From Lachnoclostridium sp. (GTDB lineage Bacteria > Bacillota > Clostridia > Lachnospirales > Lachnospiraceae): DNA of 64,000 nucleotides. A program made the translations under genes and the position numbers. This document shows, in pieces, positions 34,597 to 44,160 of the stretch; position 1 is the stretch's first letter; every line of letters begins with the position of its first letter. The notes beneath the pieces are model-generated. The model saw only the letters and a program-made list of their open reading frames with translations. It ran no database searches and was not told the DNA's origin. The stretch spans positions 27,001-91,000 of the forward strand of contig JAETRR010000005.1 in NCBI GenBank assembly GCA_021770065.1, in the 5' to 3' direction.

Positions 34597-35844
34597 TTAC
34601 TGTTCACACATCACTATTCCGCGAGGTGTTTCTGCACTGTGATATCCGGCCAGCCAGCCGCTTGTCCAGGCCCACTGCAGATTATAGCCTCCGCATGCCC
34701 CGTCCACGTCCAGAATTTCCCCGGCAAAATACAGGCCCGGCATCTGCAGGGATTCCATAGTCTCCGGATTCACTTCCCTGGTATCCACGCCTCCGCAGCA
34801 GACCTGGGCGCGATCAAAGCCGTTGCAGGCCGATATCTTTACCTCAAAAGCGGTGCAGGCCGAAAGAAGGGCTTTTTTCTCACAGTCTGTGAATGCTGCC
34901 GCAGGCCGATCCGCAGAAATTCCCGCTCTTTTTAACAGACAGTCTGCCATTTTTTTCGGAAAGAGCCCGACCAGAAGCTGCCCGGCGCTTTTGCCGGATC
35001 CGATGCGGATCCTCTCCTCCCAGAAGGCCTCTGTTTCCTCCTCTTTCAGAAACGGAAGCAGATTTAATATAACTCTCACCTCTCTGCCTTTATGGAGTTC
35101 TTTCACTCCATAGCGGCTTACCTGAAAGATCGGGATTCCGGAAAGGCCGTATTCCGTAAACTGCACCTCACCCCTGTCCTCTGCCAGCAGACGCTCCTTT
35201 GAAAAAAGAGAAACCCGGGCCTCCATGCGGAGTCCCTTTAATTTCGGAAACGCCGGATCGGGAGAGCGGAGCTGAACCAGGGCCGGAAGAGGCTCTATAA
35301 CCGTATGCCCCATGGCTCTTGCAAAGCGGTAGCCGCTGCCGTCAGATCCGGTCTCGGGAGCCGCACAGGAGCCGGCCGCCAGAATCAGCGCGTCACCCTC
35401 ATAGGTCCATCCCGGGGTCTCTGCCAGATAACGTCCATTTTCCCGGCAGATCCTCTGTACTTCTGTGTTCAATGCCAGCTTTACCCGGTAATGTTCCGCC
35501 TCCATACGCAGAGCCTCGGCCACAGAGGATGCCTGATCGCTGTAGGGGTAGAGATAACCGTCCCGGTCTCTGATCACAACTCCCAGACTGTGAAAAAGCT
35601 CCAGTGTTTCCGAAAGTCCGAAAGCATTCAGCGCTTTTTGTATAAATTCCGGAGAGCCGCCCCGGTAATGGGACAGGCTCTGATCCCGGTTCGTCAGATT
35701 GCAGCGGCCGTTGCCTGTAACCAGCAGTTTTTTTCCAATCTGCCTGTTGTGCTCTAGCACGGCCACCTTTGCACCTGCACGGGCGGCGCTTACAGCGGCC
35801 GCCAGGCCGGAGGCTCCGCCTCCTATAATGAGTACCCGTCTCAT
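34597..35844 (-). CDS. HI0933/YhiN-family flavoprotein
   Basis: A 415-residue NAD(P)/FAD-binding protein. The N-terminal Rossmann motif is VLIIGGGASGLAAAVSAARAG, followed by GKKLLVTGNGRCNLTN, which is characteristic of the HI0933 family. The C-terminal region has FAGEILDVDGACGGYNLQWAWTSG. The physiological reaction is unknown. The adjacency to another flavoprotein and a PLP enzyme is probably an operon, without a clear shared pathway. Confidence 0.87.
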   Translation of the reverse strand: MRRVLIIGGGASGLAAAVSAARAGAKVAVLEHNRQIGKKLLVTGNGRCNLTNRDQSLSHYRGGSPEFIQKALNAFGLSETLELFHSLGVVIRDRDGYLYPYSDQASSVAEALRMEAEHYRVKLALNTEVQRICRENGRYLAETPGWTYEGDALILAAGSCAAPETGSDGSGYRFARAMGHTVIEPLPALVQLRSPDPAFPKLKGLRMEARVSLFSKERLLAEDRGEVQFTEYGLSGIPIFQVSRYGVKELHKGREVRVILNLLPFLKEEETEAFWEERIRIGSGKSAGQLLVGLFPKKMADCLLKRAGISADRPAAAFTDCEKKALLSACTAFEVKISACNGFDRAQVCCGGVDTREVNPETMESLQMPGLYFAGEILDVDGACGGYNLQWAWTSGWLAGYHSAETPRGIVMCEQ

Positions 35845-35894
35845 GCCTCTTGTTTCACCTCTTTTCTGGCTGTTTTTCTTTTTCTTTTAAAGCT

Positions 35895-37178
35895 TTACAG
35901 CTTCACCAGTCCCGATTCATACAGCTTCTGCAGAGACATTAAAATTCCGAATTTTGCATGGTACCAGGTAAGCCCTCCCTGAAAGTACACTGCATAGGGC
36001 GGTTTAACAGGTCCGTCCGCCGAAAGTTCAATGGAAGACCCCTGTACAAAGGCTCCCGCCGCCATGATCACGTCGCTGTCGTATCCGGGCATGGCCCAGG
36101 GCTCCGGGGTTACATAACTGTCAACCGGGGCTGCCGCCTGAATCCCCTTACAGAAGGCAATCACTCCTTCCGCTGTTCCAAAGGTTACTGCCTGAATAAT
36201 GTCATGGCGGCTCTCCGCCGCGCCGGGCACAACGGGAAAGCCCAGCTTCTCATAAATATCAGCCGCAAAGACGGCTCCCTTCAAAGCGCCTCCCACCACA
36301 GAGGGAGCCAGAAAGAATCCCTGATAAAAGCTGGTCATAACTCCAAGGGATGCCCCCACCTCTTTTCCGAGGCCGGGTGAAGTCAGGCGGTAAGCTGCCC
36401 GTTCCACACATTCCTCTTTTCCTGCAATATAGCCGCCGATAGGGGCAAGGCCGCCGCCGGGATTCTTGATAAGAGAACCCACACAGAGATCCGCCCCTGC
36501 ATCCGTAGGCTCTGTCCGCTCCACGAATTCCCCGTAACAGTTGTCCACCATACAGATCACATCCGGCTTTCGTTCTTTAATAAAGGCAATAAGCTCCCCG
36601 ATCCGTTTTACGGAAAGGGTAGGCCTGGTCTGATAGCCCTTGGAGCGCTGGATCGTCACCAGACGGGTACGATCATTTAAGGCCTTTTCTATGTTGGGAT
36701 AATCAAAGCTTCCGTCCTCCAGAAGATCCACCTGGCGGTAGGTAACTCCATATTCTGCAAGAGAGCCTGTGGACGGGCGGATTCCGATAACCTCTTCCAG
36801 CGTATCATAAGGCTTTCCCACCGGCGATAACAGTTCGTCCCCCGGCCTTAGGTTGCCGGAAAGCGCAACTGCCAGAGCGTGAGTGCCGCAGGCAATCTGG
36901 GGCCGCACCAAAGCCGCCTCTGTGTGAAACACATCCGCATATACGGCTTCCAGCTTATCCCGTCCCAGATCGTTGTAGCCATAACCGCTGGTAGAAGCAA
37001 AGCAGGCTGCTTCCACACGGTTTTTCTGCATGGCGTGGAGAACCTTCATCTGATTGTATTCCGTATTTTTATCGATAGCCTCAAAACGTTCTTTTAATTC
37101 ACTTTCCACCCGGGCGCCAAAGGCCAGAACCTTTTCGCTGATTCCCATTTCCCGGTAGAGTATATCTGCTTCTTTCAT
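35895..37178 (-). CDS. YnbB-like PLP-dependent lyase family protein
   Basis: A 427-residue fold-type I PLP enzyme of the group annotated as methionine gamma-lyase family or aluminium-resistance protein. The PLP lysine is expected in GSLIKNPGGG; MVDNCYGEFVE holds the cofactor aspartate. The N-terminal half contains the FASTSGYGYNDLGRD segment usual in the family. The substrate is not established. It lies 17 bases after miaA, as in several Firmicutes (ynbB near miaA and hfq). Confidence 0.87.
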   Translation of the reverse strand: MKEADILYREMGISEKVLAFGARVESELKERFEAIDKNTEYNQMKVLHAMQKNRVEAACFASTSGYGYNDLGRDKLEAVYADVFHTEAALVRPQIACGTHALAVALSGNLRPGDELLSPVGKPYDTLEEVIGIRPSTGSLAEYGVTYRQVDLLEDGSFDYPNIEKALNDRTRLVTIQRSKGYQTRPTLSVKRIGELIAFIKERKPDVICMVDNCYGEFVERTEPTDAGADLCVGSLIKNPGGGLAPIGGYIAGKEECVERAAYRLTSPGLGKEVGASLGVMTSFYQGFFLAPSVVGGALKGAVFAADIYEKLGFPVVPGAAESRHDIIQAVTFGTAEGVIAFCKGIQAAAPVDSYVTPEPWAMPGYDSDVIMAAGAFVQGSSIELSADGPVKPPYAVYFQGGLTWYHAKFGILMSLQKLYESGLVKL

Positions 37179-37195
37179 ACATAATCTCCGTTCTT

Positions 37196-38143
37196 TTATC
37201 CGTAAATTCCTTTTTGCTTTAAAACTTCCAGGATTCTATTTAATATCTTTTCCTGATCATATTCAAAATCCGGCTGATTCAGCCAGATCACATCCCTTTC
37301 CCGGCGAAACCAGGTCAGCTGGCGCTTGGCAAAGTGACGTGTATCCCGCTTCAATATCCGGACGGCTTCCGGAAAACTTATCTCTCCCTCCAGGCAGGAA
37401 AGCATCTCCTTATAACCAAGTCCCTGCATCGAGACCATTCCCCTGCTTACACCCATAGCTTTAAGCGCTTTTACTTCCTCCAGAAGCCCCTCTTTCAGCA
37501 TAACATCCACCCTTGCGTCAATCCTCTCGTAAAGCCGCTCTCTCTCATCATTTAGTACAAAATATGCCGCGTTGTATGGACTTTCTTTCTGCCGCTGCGC
37601 CTCATTGTGCTCTGATATGCGCTCTCCCGTCAGCCGGTAATATTCCAGGGCACGGATCACACGCTTTACATTGTTGGCGTGAATCTGTTCTGCTCCCTTT
37701 GGATCTGCCTCCCTAAGCATCTGATGAAGAGCCTCTGCTCCCTTTTCCCGTGCAGCAGCCTCCAGCTCAGAGCGGATCTTTGGCTGCTCCTTATTTTCCG
37801 TAAAATCAATATCATAGAGAAGGGCCTGGATGTAGAAACCGGTTCCCCCTGCTACAATGGGGATTCGGTTTCTTCCATAGATCTGCTTTAAGGCCTCCTT
37901 TGCCAGGGTCTGGAAGCGGACTACGTTAAATTCCTCCACAGGCTCCAGAATATCAATGAGGTGATGGGGAATCCCTTTCATCTCCTCCGGCCGGATTTTT
38001 GCAGAGCCGATGTCCATGCGGCGGTAAACCTGCATGGAATCCGCCGAAATGATTTCCCCGCCTATGGCCTCTGCCAGTGCGACGGAAAGCTTTGTTTTGC
38101 CTGCGGCCGTGGGGCCGGTGAGAATCACGAGGGGCTTTTTCAT
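37196..38143 (-). CDS. miaA: tRNA dimethylallyltransferase
   Basis: A 315-residue enzyme adding a dimethylallyl group to A37 of tRNAs reading UNN codons. The P-loop GPTAAGKTKLSVALA, DSMQVYRRMDIGSAK and the ISADSMQ substrate region are clear, along with the YFVLNDERERLYERID insert. Length is normal. It is the first gene of its unit behind a strong promoter. Confidence 0.96.
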   Translation of the reverse strand: MKKPLVILTGPTAAGKTKLSVALAEAIGGEIISADSMQVYRRMDIGSAKIRPEEMKGIPHHLIDILEPVEEFNVVRFQTLAKEALKQIYGRNRIPIVAGGTGFYIQALLYDIDFTENKEQPKIRSELEAAAREKGAEALHQMLREADPKGAEQIHANNVKRVIRALEYYRLTGERISEHNEAQRQKESPYNAAYFVLNDERERLYERIDARVDVMLKEGLLEEVKALKAMGVSRGMVSMQGLGYKEMLSCLEGEISFPEAVRILKRDTRHFAKRQLTWFRRERDVIWLNQPDFEYDQEKILNRILEVLKQKGIYG

Positions 38144-38188
38144 CCTAATCCTGCCTCCTGTCTGCTCTACGAGTGTACTGCCTGCTTT

Positions 38189-38217
38189 ATTATAGTGAAT
38201 GGATATGGGATTTGCAA
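38189..38217 (-). promoter_or_regulatory. Promoter for miaA and downstream genes
   Basis: TTGCAA (38212-38217), 17 bases, TATAAT (38189-38194) on the minus strand; the leader is about 40 bases. Confidence 0.7.
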
Positions 38218-38235
38218 GAGAAAATGTGGAGTTAT

Positions 38236-38301
38236 AAAAAGTGCTGCCACAAATAAGACAACGGATATGGAAATATCTGCTATCTTATTTTGCGACAGCA
38301 C
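38236..38301 (-). terminator. Long hairpin terminator after the aldo/keto reductase gene
   Basis: On the minus strand GTGCTGTCGCAAAATAAGA pairs imperfectly with TCTTATTTGTGGCAGCAC across about 20 bp, followed by TTTTTATAA. It ends the long rluF-to-reductase unit. The stem is unusually long for a terminator and could derive from a small palindromic element. Confidence 0.7.
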
Positions 38302-38323
38302 CCTGCTGTTATAAACCATTGGA

Positions 38324-39325
38324 TCAGCTTCCGTCTCCGGCCAGAATCTGCTCTATCCGCTCCCACTCCTCTTTACTGAAGCTCCTGTTATCAAGCATCC
38401 CTGCATTATCAACAATCTGCGACGCCCTGGAAGCACCGATCAGCACACTGGTAATATCCCCGTCACGAAGAATCCACGCAAGAGCCATCTGAGCCATGCT
38501 CTGCCTCCGCTCTTCTGCTATGCGGCTTAAAGCACGTACCTTGTTCAAGGTCTTTTCATCCACAGCCTCCTCTTTCAGAAACCGCCCGTCCGTCCGGATG
38601 CGGCTGTCTTTTGGAATGCCGTTCAGATAACGGTCTGTGAGAAGTCCCTGTGCCAGAGGGCAGAAGGTAATAATGCCGATGCCGTTCTTCGCCGCATAAT
38701 CTTTCAGCCCGTCCTTTTCTATATCCCGGACAAGCATGGAATACTTTCTCTGATTGATAATAAACGGTGTTCCCATTTTTTTGAAAAGCGCTGCAATCGC
38801 CATGGTCTGTTCCTTATTGTAATTGGAAATCCCCACATACAAAGCTTTTCCGCTTCTGACAATTCCATCTAATGCCCCGGCTGTTTCCTCCAGAGGCGTA
38901 TCCGGATCGGGCCTGTGGTGATAGAAAATGTCCACATAATCAAGCCCCATCCGCCTAAGGCTCTGATCGAGGCTTGCCGTTAAATATTTTTTGCTTCCCC
39001 AGTTTCCGTAAGGGCCGGGCCACATATCATAACCTGCCTTTGTGGAGATAATCAGTTCGTCCCGGTAAACGCCAAGATCCTTTTTCAAAATGCGGCCAAA
39101 GTTCTCCTCCGCGGAACCGGGTACCGGCCCGTAATTATTCGCCAGATCAAAGTGGGTAATTCCATAGTCAAAGGCAGTCCGGCACATATCTGTCATGTTG
39201 TCAAAGCTGCCGTTGGAACCGAAATTGTGCCACAGACCCAGGGATACGGCCGGAAGCAGCAGGCCGCTTGCCCCGCAGCGGTTATACTGCATTTTTTCAT
39301 AACGTGTCTCTTTTGCCGTATACAT
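38324..39325 (-). CDS. Aldo/keto reductase
   Basis: A 333-residue NADPH-dependent reductase of the YghZ/Kv-beta-like group. The segments SLGLWHNFG, DLANNYGPVPGSAEENFG with the Asp-Tyr pair, the catalytic Lys in ISTKAGYDMWPGPYGNWGSK and YHHRPDPDTP fit L-glyceraldehyde-3-phosphate reductase-type enzymes. AGGAGG lies 5 bases before the ATG. The substrate in this organism is unknown; the enzymes often reduce toxic aldehydes such as methylglyoxal. Confidence 0.88.
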   Translation of the reverse strand: MYTAKETRYEKMQYNRCGASGLLLPAVSLGLWHNFGSNGSFDNMTDMCRTAFDYGITHFDLANNYGPVPGSAEENFGRILKKDLGVYRDELIISTKAGYDMWPGPYGNWGSKKYLTASLDQSLRRMGLDYVDIFYHHRPDPDTPLEETAGALDGIVRSGKALYVGISNYNKEQTMAIAALFKKMGTPFIINQRKYSMLVRDIEKDGLKDYAAKNGIGIITFCPLAQGLLTDRYLNGIPKDSRIRTDGRFLKEEAVDEKTLNKVRALSRIAEERRQSMAQMALAWILRDGDITSVLIGASRASQIVDNAGMLDNRSFSKEEWERIEQILAGDGS

Positions 39326-39345
39326 CTTGTCCTCCTTATCCCCTT

Positions 39346-39699
39346 CTACAGCAGATCTTCCTTCCTTGCCAGAACGGCCTCCACCGCCGCGCAGGCCGGG
39401 CAGTCACAATACTTTCCTCCGGCCGCTTTCACTGCCTTTGCATGCTCCGCTACCTCTGCCGCCTTGTCCCCGAAAACCCCGGCGCCAGCCTCGGATTCGG
39501 CAAAAGCAATGAGCTGATCAATGGGCATCAGGTCTTCCTCAAGCTCCGCAATCAGATTCTTCGCCTGCTCTGCTTCCCTGTCTGTTCCAATGGCATCCAG
39601 CCATGCCTGCGCCGCTGCCTTTGCCTCCGCACAGCAGGAATGTGCGCTCATCATTTCTTTCACTTTTTCGATAACATATTCTTTTCCATTTTGACTCAT
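39346..39699 (-). CDS. Small cysteine-containing protein of unknown function
   Basis: A 117-residue, mostly helical and acidic protein, Ala- and Glu-rich, with a Cys-Cys pair at 22-23 and a CDCPAC cluster near residue 98 that could bind a metal. Similar short proteins are common in Lachnospiraceae, but I know no function. AGGAGG precedes the ATG. It lies between mscS and the aldo/keto reductase, and a reduced family B repeat ends 22 bases before its start. Confidence 0.7.
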   Translation of the reverse strand: MSQNGKEYVIEKVKEMMSAHSCCAEAKAAAQAWLDAIGTDREAEQAKNLIAELEEDLMPIDQLIAFAESEAGAGVFGDKAAEVAEHAKAVKAAGGKYCDCPACAAVEAVLARKEDLL

Positions 39700-39720
39700 T
39701 ATTTTTTCCTCCTAGTCTAA

Positions 39721-39768
39721 GTCGCTGCGCGACAGCACTAAAGGGTAAAGTCGCTTCGACACACAAGT
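39721..39768 (-). repeat. Structured intergenic repeat, family B copy 2 (half copy)
   Basis: It keeps the GTCGC-TGC-GCGAC hairpin (39721-39733), the CACTAAAGGGTAAAG linker and GTCGCTTCGAC, identical over more than 40 bases to copy 1. The 15-bp hairpin and the second half of the closing stem are missing. Confidence 0.75.
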
Positions 39769-39795
39769 ATTATTCAGCCTTCCGGCAGTTCGTTT

Positions 39796-40680
39796 TTACT
39801 GAATACTGCTATCCTGCCCCTTGTGGATATGCACATCCACCTGGTTAAAGGGAATCTCAATTCCTTCTGCGTCAAAGGCCAGCTTCACCGCCTCTGTCAT
39901 TTCCCACTTTACATTCCAGTAATCCTCCGGCTTCACCCAGAAACGCAGCTTCAGAATCACAGCGCTGTCTGCCAGTTCGGAGACTACCGTCAGGCGCTCC
40001 TCTTCTTTCAGCACGCGTTCCTCCCTCTCCAAAAGCTCCATGCCTGTCTCTTTGGCCTTTTTCAAATCTGCCGTGTAGGAGATTCCCACATCAATGTCGA
40101 GGCGCCGCTTCTCCTGGGCCGTCACATTGATAAGGCTGTTATCCGCCAGTTTTCCGTTTGGAATAACGACCTTTCGGTTGTCCGGGGTCAGCAGGCAGGT
40201 GTAAATCATCTGAATCTCGGAAACCGTTCCCTCCAGGTCTCCCTGGATAATGTAATCACCCACCTTAAAAGGTTTCACCGCAAGCAGCAGAACGCCGCCC
40301 GCAAAATTGGCCAGACTGCCCTGAAGAGCCAGGCCGGCTGCCAGACCTGCGGAACCTGCCAGGGCCACTACGGAAGTAGTGTCCACTCCGAAACCGGAGG
40401 CTATGAGCATGACCAGTACGAAGTACAACAGGGCCTTCAGCAGGGAATCTATAAATTGTATCACGCCCACATCGGCCCCGGCGCGTTCCATGGAGCGGCG
40501 CACAATGCGGCGTAAAAGCCTGATGAGCCGGGAACCTATAAAAAATACGACAAGAGCCATCAGCACACGCAGGCCGAAGGCTACGACTCCCGGCAGATAT
40601 TCGTCGATGTATCGTTGAAATCGGTCAATTTCCTCTGTGATTGCTTCTATTTCCTGCGGCGTATCCGTGTTCTCCAGCAT
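39796..40680 (-). CDS. Small-conductance mechanosensitive channel (MscS family)
   Basis: A 294-residue channel subunit with three membrane helices. The pore helix region reads VVALAGSAGLAAGLALQGSLANFAGG, a clear MscS TM3 Gly/Ala pattern, followed by a beta domain (VGDYIIQGDLEGTVSEIQ, then VIPNGKLADNSL) and the cytoplasmic cage. It opens on hypo-osmotic shock. It sits after glgB in a long operon. Confidence 0.93.
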   Translation of the reverse strand: MLENTDTPQEIEAITEEIDRFQRYIDEYLPGVVAFGLRVLMALVVFFIGSRLIRLLRRIVRRSMERAGADVGVIQFIDSLLKALLYFVLVMLIASGFGVDTTSVVALAGSAGLAAGLALQGSLANFAGGVLLLAVKPFKVGDYIIQGDLEGTVSEIQMIYTCLLTPDNRKVVIPNGKLADNSLINVTAQEKRRLDIDVGISYTADLKKAKETGMELLEREERVLKEEERLTVVSELADSAVILKLRFWVKPEDYWNVKWEMTEAVKLAFDAEGIEIPFNQVDVHIHKGQDSSIQ

Positions 40681-40711
40681 GACGTTTCCTCTACTTTATT
40701 CTAAGATATGT

Positions 40712-43126
40712 TTATTTATTCCTGGAAGCTTTTTTTGTCCCCGGCCGGCCTTTCCTTTCTTTTTCAACTGCCTCTGTTTTTTCAGCCCCGGAGGCTTTTG
40801 CTTCTGCTGCGGCTGGTTCAGATTTCTCCGGTTTTGCTTCTGTCTTTGCTGCTTTTGCAGTTTTTGAAAGGGTTTCTGCACCCGCTGCCTTTTTCTTCTT
40901 TACCGGAATTTTCTCCGGCGTGCAGGAGAATACTGCAATACCCATAGGCGGAACGGTAATCTCAATGGAATTCTCCCGTCCGTCACACTCGGACTTTCTG
41001 GACAGCTTGGCCCGTTTATTCCGCACGTCGCTTCCTCCGAACATCTCGCTGTCGCTGTTGAAAATCTCCTTGTAACGCCCCTCAAACGGCACGCCGATTT
41101 TATGCTTCTCATAAACAAGAGGTGAGAAATTGCACACGATAAGCAGAGTCTCCCTGGCTTTCTTCGCCTTTCTTAAGAATACCAGCATATTTTCATTGGC
41201 AGAAATATTGTTGATCCACTCGAAGCCTTCCGGTTCATGATCCTGCTCATAGAGGGCCGGATGTTCCCGTAAAAAGGCATTCAAAGCCTTCACATAATCC
41301 CTCATATTACTGTGATCCTGATACTGAAGAAGCTCCCAGTCAAGGCCCGTATTTTCATTCCATTCTTCAAAAGGCGCATACTCCTGTCCCATAAAGAGCA
41401 GCTTTTTCCCAGGATGAACCATCATATAACCGTAGGCCGCGCGCAGGTTGTTAAGCTGCGAATCCCTGTCTCCCGGCATTTTCCCAACAAGAGATGCCTT
41501 ACCGTGAACCACCTCATCGTGGGAGAGGCTTAAGATAAAGTTTTCACTGTAGGCATAAATCATGCTGAAGGTCAATTCTCCATGGTGGTAAGCACGAAAT
41601 ACCGGATCATAATGCATATATTCCATAAAATCATTCATCCAGCCCATATTCCATTTAAAATCAAAGCCCAGGCCGTCCTCTTCCACAGCGCCCGTTACCT
41701 TAGGCCATGCAGTAGACTCCTCCGCAATGAGAAGGGCGCCGTCCTTACGCTTTTTAAAAATAGAATTTAAATGCTTTAAAAACTCCACGGCTTCCAGATT
41801 CTCCTTGCCGCCGTAGATGTTCGCCACCCACTCCCCGTCATTCTTCCCGTAATCCAGATACAGCATGGAGGCCACCGCATCCATGCGAATGCCGTCTGCA
41901 TGATAGACTTCCGTCCAGAACAGGGCATTCGCAATGAGGAAGTTCTTTACCTGAGGCCTTCCGTAGTTGTAGATCAAAGTACCCCAGTGGGGATGCGAGC
42001 CCTGCCTGGGATCCCAGTGCTCATAGAGGCAGGTTCCGTCAAAGGCGGCCAGTCCGAAAGTATCCCTCGGGAAATGAGCCGGCACCCAGTCCAGGATTAC
42101 GCCTATGCCCTGGCTGTGCATGTAATCCATAAAATACATAAAGTCCTCCGGCGTTCCGTATCTGGCCGTAGGCGCATAATACCCCGTCACCTGGTATCCC
42201 CATGAGGCATCAAAGGGATGCTCCATCACCGGCATGAGCTCCACATGGGTATAACCCATTTCCTTCACATAGGGCGCCAGCTCCTTTGCAATCTCCCGGT
42301 AATTATAGAATTCCCGGCCGGATTCCTCCTCCGGTTTTTTCCAGGATCCTAAATGGATCTCATAAACCAGCATGGGGGACTTTTTATAATCCGTCTTTTT
42401 GCGCTGCTCAAGCCATGCCTTGTCCGTCCATGGAAAATCCGTCAAATCCCGGACGACAGACGCCGTATCCGGTCTAAGCTCGGCGCCGTTGGCATAAGGA
42501 TCTGCCTTCAGCATAGTCAGCCTGCTCCTGGTTTTGAGTTCAAATTTATATTTTTCCCCCGGGAGCAGCCCGGGAATAAAGAGCTCAAAAATGCCGGAGT
42601 CCGAAATTCTGCGCATTGGGTGGCGGCGGCCGTCCCACAAATTGAAATCTCCTACCACGCTGACCCTTGCCGCATTCGGTGCCCAGACTGCGAAATAAAC
42701 ACCGTCCATATCGTCAATTGCCATGGGATGGGCGCCTAGTTTCTCGTAAATGCTGTAGTGTATTCCGGCCGCAAACTTGTCCAAATCCGTTCTCGTAAAC
42801 ACCTTCGGCGTAAAGGAATAGGGATCCGCAAGTTCTTCTTTTGTCCCATTGTCATACTCTACCATATAGGTATATTCCGGGAGCTTTCTTCCGGTCGGGA
42901 TAAGAACAGCAAAAAAACCGCTCTCATCTACCTTTTCCATGGGGAAAGTCCGGCCGCTTCCGTATATGACCACCGTCATCTTCCTGGCCGTGGGCAAAAA
43001 AGCCTGAATCAGAATTCCGCCCCCTGCCCTGTGAGGCCCGAGTATTTCCTGCGGCTGATCCTCCTCGGAATAAACAATCGCCTCAATCCTTGGCCAATTC
43101 ATCAAATCATACAATTTACTGTCCAT
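40712..43126 (-). CDS. glgB: 1,4-alpha-glucan branching enzyme with Lys/Ala/Glu-rich tail
   Basis: An 804-residue GH13 enzyme that makes alpha-1,6 branches in glycogen. Two N-terminal beta domains (about 1-230) precede the catalytic barrel with nucleophile Asp416 (DGIRMDAV), acid Glu469 (LIAEEST) and the SHDEV aspartate. After the C-terminal beta domain an unusual tail of about 60 residues (743-804) is rich in Lys, Ala and Glu and ends with GRPGTKK. The ATG at 43126 is chosen because AGGAG lies 9 bases upstream; the longer open frame runs into a repeat. No other glycogen gene is nearby. Confidence 0.93.
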   Translation of the reverse strand: MDSKLYDLMNWPRIEAIVYSEEDQPQEILGPHRAGGGILIQAFLPTARKMTVVIYGSGRTFPMEKVDESGFFAVLIPTGRKLPEYTYMVEYDNGTKEELADPYSFTPKVFTRTDLDKFAAGIHYSIYEKLGAHPMAIDDMDGVYFAVWAPNAARVSVVGDFNLWDGRRHPMRRISDSGIFELFIPGLLPGEKYKFELKTRSRLTMLKADPYANGAELRPDTASVVRDLTDFPWTDKAWLEQRKKTDYKKSPMLVYEIHLGSWKKPEEESGREFYNYREIAKELAPYVKEMGYTHVELMPVMEHPFDASWGYQVTGYYAPTARYGTPEDFMYFMDYMHSQGIGVILDWVPAHFPRDTFGLAAFDGTCLYEHWDPRQGSHPHWGTLIYNYGRPQVKNFLIANALFWTEVYHADGIRMDAVASMLYLDYGKNDGEWVANIYGGKENLEAVEFLKHLNSIFKKRKDGALLIAEESTAWPKVTGAVEEDGLGFDFKWNMGWMNDFMEYMHYDPVFRAYHHGELTFSMIYAYSENFILSLSHDEVVHGKASLVGKMPGDRDSQLNNLRAAYGYMMVHPGKKLLFMGQEYAPFEEWNENTGLDWELLQYQDHSNMRDYVKALNAFLREHPALYEQDHEPEGFEWINNISANENMLVFLRKAKKARETLLIVCNFSPLVYEKHKIGVPFEGRYKEIFNSDSEMFGGSDVRNKRAKLSRKSECDGRENSIEITVPPMGIAVFSCTPEKIPVKKKKAAGAETLSKTAKAAKTEAKPEKSEPAAAEAKASGAEKTEAVEKERKGRPGTKKASRNK

Positions 43127-43150
43127 GCTTTTTCGCTCCTTTCTATTAAA

Positions 43151-43266
43151 ATCGCTGCGCGATGGCACTAAAGGGTAAAGTCACTTCGGCACACAGGTAA
43201 TGAGAGGAACTTTCATTCGAAAGGGCACTCATGAAAGTTCCTCTCGTGCGCCTTTGCGACTTTACC
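43151..43266 (-). repeat. Structured intergenic repeat, family B copy 3 (full length)
   Basis: The small hairpin is ATCGC-TGC-GCGAT (43151-43163), a paired change from copy 1. The closing stem is GGTAAAGTC (43174-43182) with GACTTTACC (43258-43266). The inner 15-bp hairpin (43202-43216 with 43231-43245) is identical to copy 1. It ends 25 bases before the glgB ATG. Confidence 0.8.
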
Positions 43267-43341
43267 ATCCAGCAGAAAATATTTCCAATAAACTTTTGAC
43301 AGTTCCGGCAGCATTCGAACAGTACACCCTCAATACTTACC

Positions 43342-44160
43342 TTATGATGTACACGCAAGGCCCGCTCCGATGAGGCCGTACTTTTTCAGCGCCAGATAGA
43401 TTCCGTCCTCCCAGATGCTCTTTGTCCTGTATCTCGCTGCCTTAAGTACACTGTCCTCGGAATTGCCCATAGCCGTTCCGTACTGTACATATTGTAACAT
43501 TTCCAAGTCGTTCGGCCCGTCTCCAAAAGCATATGTATCAGAATGCGGTATTCCCAGATATTCAATCAGCACCCTGATTCCCTCCGCTTTATTGATTCCG
43601 GCAGGCATCATCTCCACAAAAGGAAAGCTCTCATAGCGGACAATGGAAAAGTCCTTTTGAAGCTCCGGCATCAGCGCCTCAAATGCTTCCGGATCCGTAA
43701 TTCTGGCCGATATTTTGTTGGCCTCATCTTTCTTTGGATCCATGTTTCTGATCCGTTTGGGAAACTCTTTGTGAAGCCTGTTCAGAACATTGTAAAAATC
43801 GGCTGCCTTTCCTTCCTTTCGATAGCTTAAATACTCCGGGCCCTCCAGAACCAGGGCACATCCTGCCGCCTCCAGACAAGGCACCGTCCGCTCCACGAGC
43901 GCGTGATCAAGAATCAGGTTGCGAATCACTTTTCCTTCATACTGCACATAGGTTCCGGCTCCCGCAATTACAGCCGGGAAATCCAGATCCAGAATTTCCG
44001 GAAATACACTTGCCATGGAGCGCCCCGTACAGACTGCCGGAATATGCCCCTGTGCCTTCAATAGCTTCAGAGCCTTCCTGGTGCTGTCCGGAATCCCCTT
44101 CCCCTGTTCAAAAATAGTTCCGTCAATGTCAAAAAAAACTATCTTCCTGTCTTTTTTCAT
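43342..44160 (-). CDS. Cof-type HAD hydrolase
   Basis: A 272-residue HAD phosphatase: FFDIDGTIF (nucleophile and acid Asp), CTGRSM, and FGDGPNDLEMLQY near the C-terminus. Cof-type members dephosphorylate sugar phosphates or flavin precursors; the substrate here is not predictable. Its ATG overlaps the ligA stop by 4 bases. Confidence 0.9.
   Translation of the reverse strand: MKKDRKIVFFDIDGTIFEQGKGIPDSTRKALKLLKAQGHIPAVCTGRSMASVFPEILDLDFPAVIAGAGTYVQYEGKVIRNLILDHALVERTVPCLEAAGCALVLEGPEYLSYRKEGKAADFYNVLNRLHKEFPKRIRNMDPKKDEANKISARITDPEAFEALMPELQKDFSIVRYESFPFVEMMPAGINKAEGIRVLIEYLGIPHSDTYAFGDGPNDLEMLQYVQYGTAMGNSEDSVLKAARYRTKSIWEDGIYLALKKYGLIGAGLACTS

Noticed and set aside
43143..43358. Small protein genes within family B repeats (CVEATLPFSA-like peptides)
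   Set aside because: The shared peptide is only the translation of the repeat itself; no ribosome sites precede these frames.
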